A stretch of 64,000 nt of DNA from Seonamhaeicola aphaedonensis (lineage in GTDB: Bacteria > Bacteroidota > Bacteroidia > Flavobacteriales > Flavobacteriaceae), in assembly GCF_003386195.1 (NCBI RefSeq), contig NZ_QRDX01000001.1, positions 620,001 to 684,000 on the forward strand. Reading direction: 5' to 3'. Each line of letters begins with the position of its first letter. The stretch's first letter is position 1. This document shows, one piece after another, positions 63,404 to 64,000 of this stretch. The notes beneath the pieces were generated by a model. That model was not told the origin of the DNA. It was given only the letters and a program-made list of their open reading frames with translations, and searched no databases. A program made the position numbers and the translations under genes.

Positions 63404-63945
63404 TCTTCTAATGTAAAACTAAAATTTAGATTAGTTTATAAATTTTCCTAGACTAAATGAAATGTAGGCAATTTTAAAAACAACCCTAAATTTTTAGAAT
63501 AATACTTTTCCCGTAAGATTTGAAAGCAAATTAAAAATCAGGAGGAAATTAAATAGACGTTATACCAAATTAACTATAACTAAGACTAACAAATCTATGG
63601 AACAGATAAACTCAAATAATTTCTATAAGGAATAAAATCTGTAACTAAAATTGTCAATTCCAAACGCATATTTATTATCCATAAAAAAGGTAAAACTTTA
63701 AAAAGTATAAGCTGTCAAGATAAAGGATACAAATAAGGCTTTTCCTTTAGATGAGAATAGAACCATACAAAAGATGAATAAAAAAGATACAAAGCATGTA
63801 TAACATCTGAAAGATAGGTCATGTTATCTAATAATCAGGATAATATTCAATTCTAAAAAGAATTATCACTTATCTTTATTTGCTTTCAAAATTCAAAACT
63901 ATGATAAGACTAGGTGTTCAATTATTATTAGAGAGACATAAATTT
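63404..63945. other. 542-base AT-rich intergenic region between divergent genes
   Basis: No coding frame of note. It holds a candidate -7 box for the kinase at 63590 and a near-consensus box TATCTTTA at 63871-63878 facing the right-hand gene. An in-frame ATG at 63901 could extend that gene leftward by 15 codons. No strong repeat or hairpin was seen. Confidence 0.5.
63590..63597 (-). promoter_or_regulatory. Candidate -7 box for the histidine kinase operon
   Basis: TAGATTTG on the minus strand, exact TAnnTTTG, but 186 bases before the kinase ATG, implying a long leader. A TTG lies 15 bases upstream, slightly short of the usual spacing. Confidence 0.35.
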
Positions 63946-64000
63946 ATGACAAGGCTTTTCAATGTATTAGTCATTATTTTGCTGTTGTCATCATACAGTT
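63946..64000 (+). CDS. Start of a secreted or membrane protein (truncated by window end)
   Basis: From ATG 63946 the frame reads MTRLFNVLVIILLLSSYS and stays open to the window end, a clear signal-peptide or membrane-anchor core with a basic start. The same frame is open from an ATG at 63901 (MIRLGVQLLLERHKF), but the signal peptide favours the inner start. The product cannot be identified. Confidence 0.5.
   Translation, partial: MTRLFNVLVIILLLSSYS

Noticed and set aside
1-64000. CRISPR arrays, IS elements, prophage genes or a replication origin
   Set aside because: No evenly spaced direct repeats, transposase, integrase or phage structural genes, DnaA-box clusters or tRNA-borne attachment duplications were seen.

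Overview
The window reads as a chromosomal segment of a low-GC member of the Bacteroidota, most likely a marine-type Flavobacteriaceae. Evidence: the -7 box TAnnTTTG recurs at expected distances upstream of many genes; Shine-Dalgarno sequences are rare; the core protein sequences and the exbB/exbD/exbD and PorT-like gene set are flavobacterial in character; and the tRNA gene has no encoded CCA. Nothing looks like a phage, plasmid, IS element or CRISPR array. Most of the window is ordinary housekeeping and physiology, densely packed, with many 1-base TAATG gene overlaps.

Layout. 1-4.7 kb: 3' part of polA, a YgiQ-type radical SAM protein, and a Sua5-type tRNA threonylcarbamoyladenosine gene. 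4.8-6.9 kb: an outer-membrane channel-like protein paired with a DUF3179 lipoprotein. 7-11.4 kb: translation cluster rplM-rpsI / rpsB-tsf / pyrH-frr, with hairpins after each unit. 11.5-18.9 kb: a DUF5686-like barrel, an MMPL/RND exporter, asnS, rpoN and a membrane protein. 18.8-23.9 kb, minus strand: PorT-like barrel, two ExbD, a small membrane protein, ExbB, tRNA-Ser(GGA), type I asparaginase and TatD. 24-31.6 kb: a small retropepsin-like protein, sucAB, a divergent Rrf2 regulator / cytochrome c lipoprotein pair, and a polyprenyl synthetase. 31.7-38.4 kb: a TetR-controlled TolC/adaptor/RND efflux operon. 38.5-45.9 kb: aspS, a ClC-type protein, tadA, dxs and gpsA. 46-51.7 kb: a lipoprotein, an esterase-like hydrolase, and the yicC-gmk-nadD-(TIM barrel)-mgsA operon. 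51.8-60.8 kb: a LacI regulator, a DUF885 protein, the xylB-xylA-sugar-porter operon and a GH88 hydrolase. 61-64 kb: a response regulator, a TPR histidine kinase and the first codons of a secreted protein.

How the parts fit. GH88 plus xylose isomerase, xylulokinase and a sugar/H+ symporter make a route from uronate- and xylose-containing algal or plant polysaccharide fragments into the pentose phosphate pathway; the LacI gene nearby is a plausible but unproven regulator. The TetR gene has a 12-bp inverted repeat enclosing its own promoter, a classic autoregulation design. The Rrf2/cytochrome c intergenic region holds one FNR-like palindrome nearly equidistant from two divergent -7 boxes.

Most interesting signals: the bidirectional FNR-like architecture at 29654-29728; three genes (dxs, polyprenyl synthetase, rrf2) whose start codons lie exactly four bases after TAnnTTTG, predicting leaderless mRNAs; the TetR operator; and a ClC protein in which both the gating and the internal proton glutamates appear to be replaced. 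I did not find a clear novel multi-gene system.
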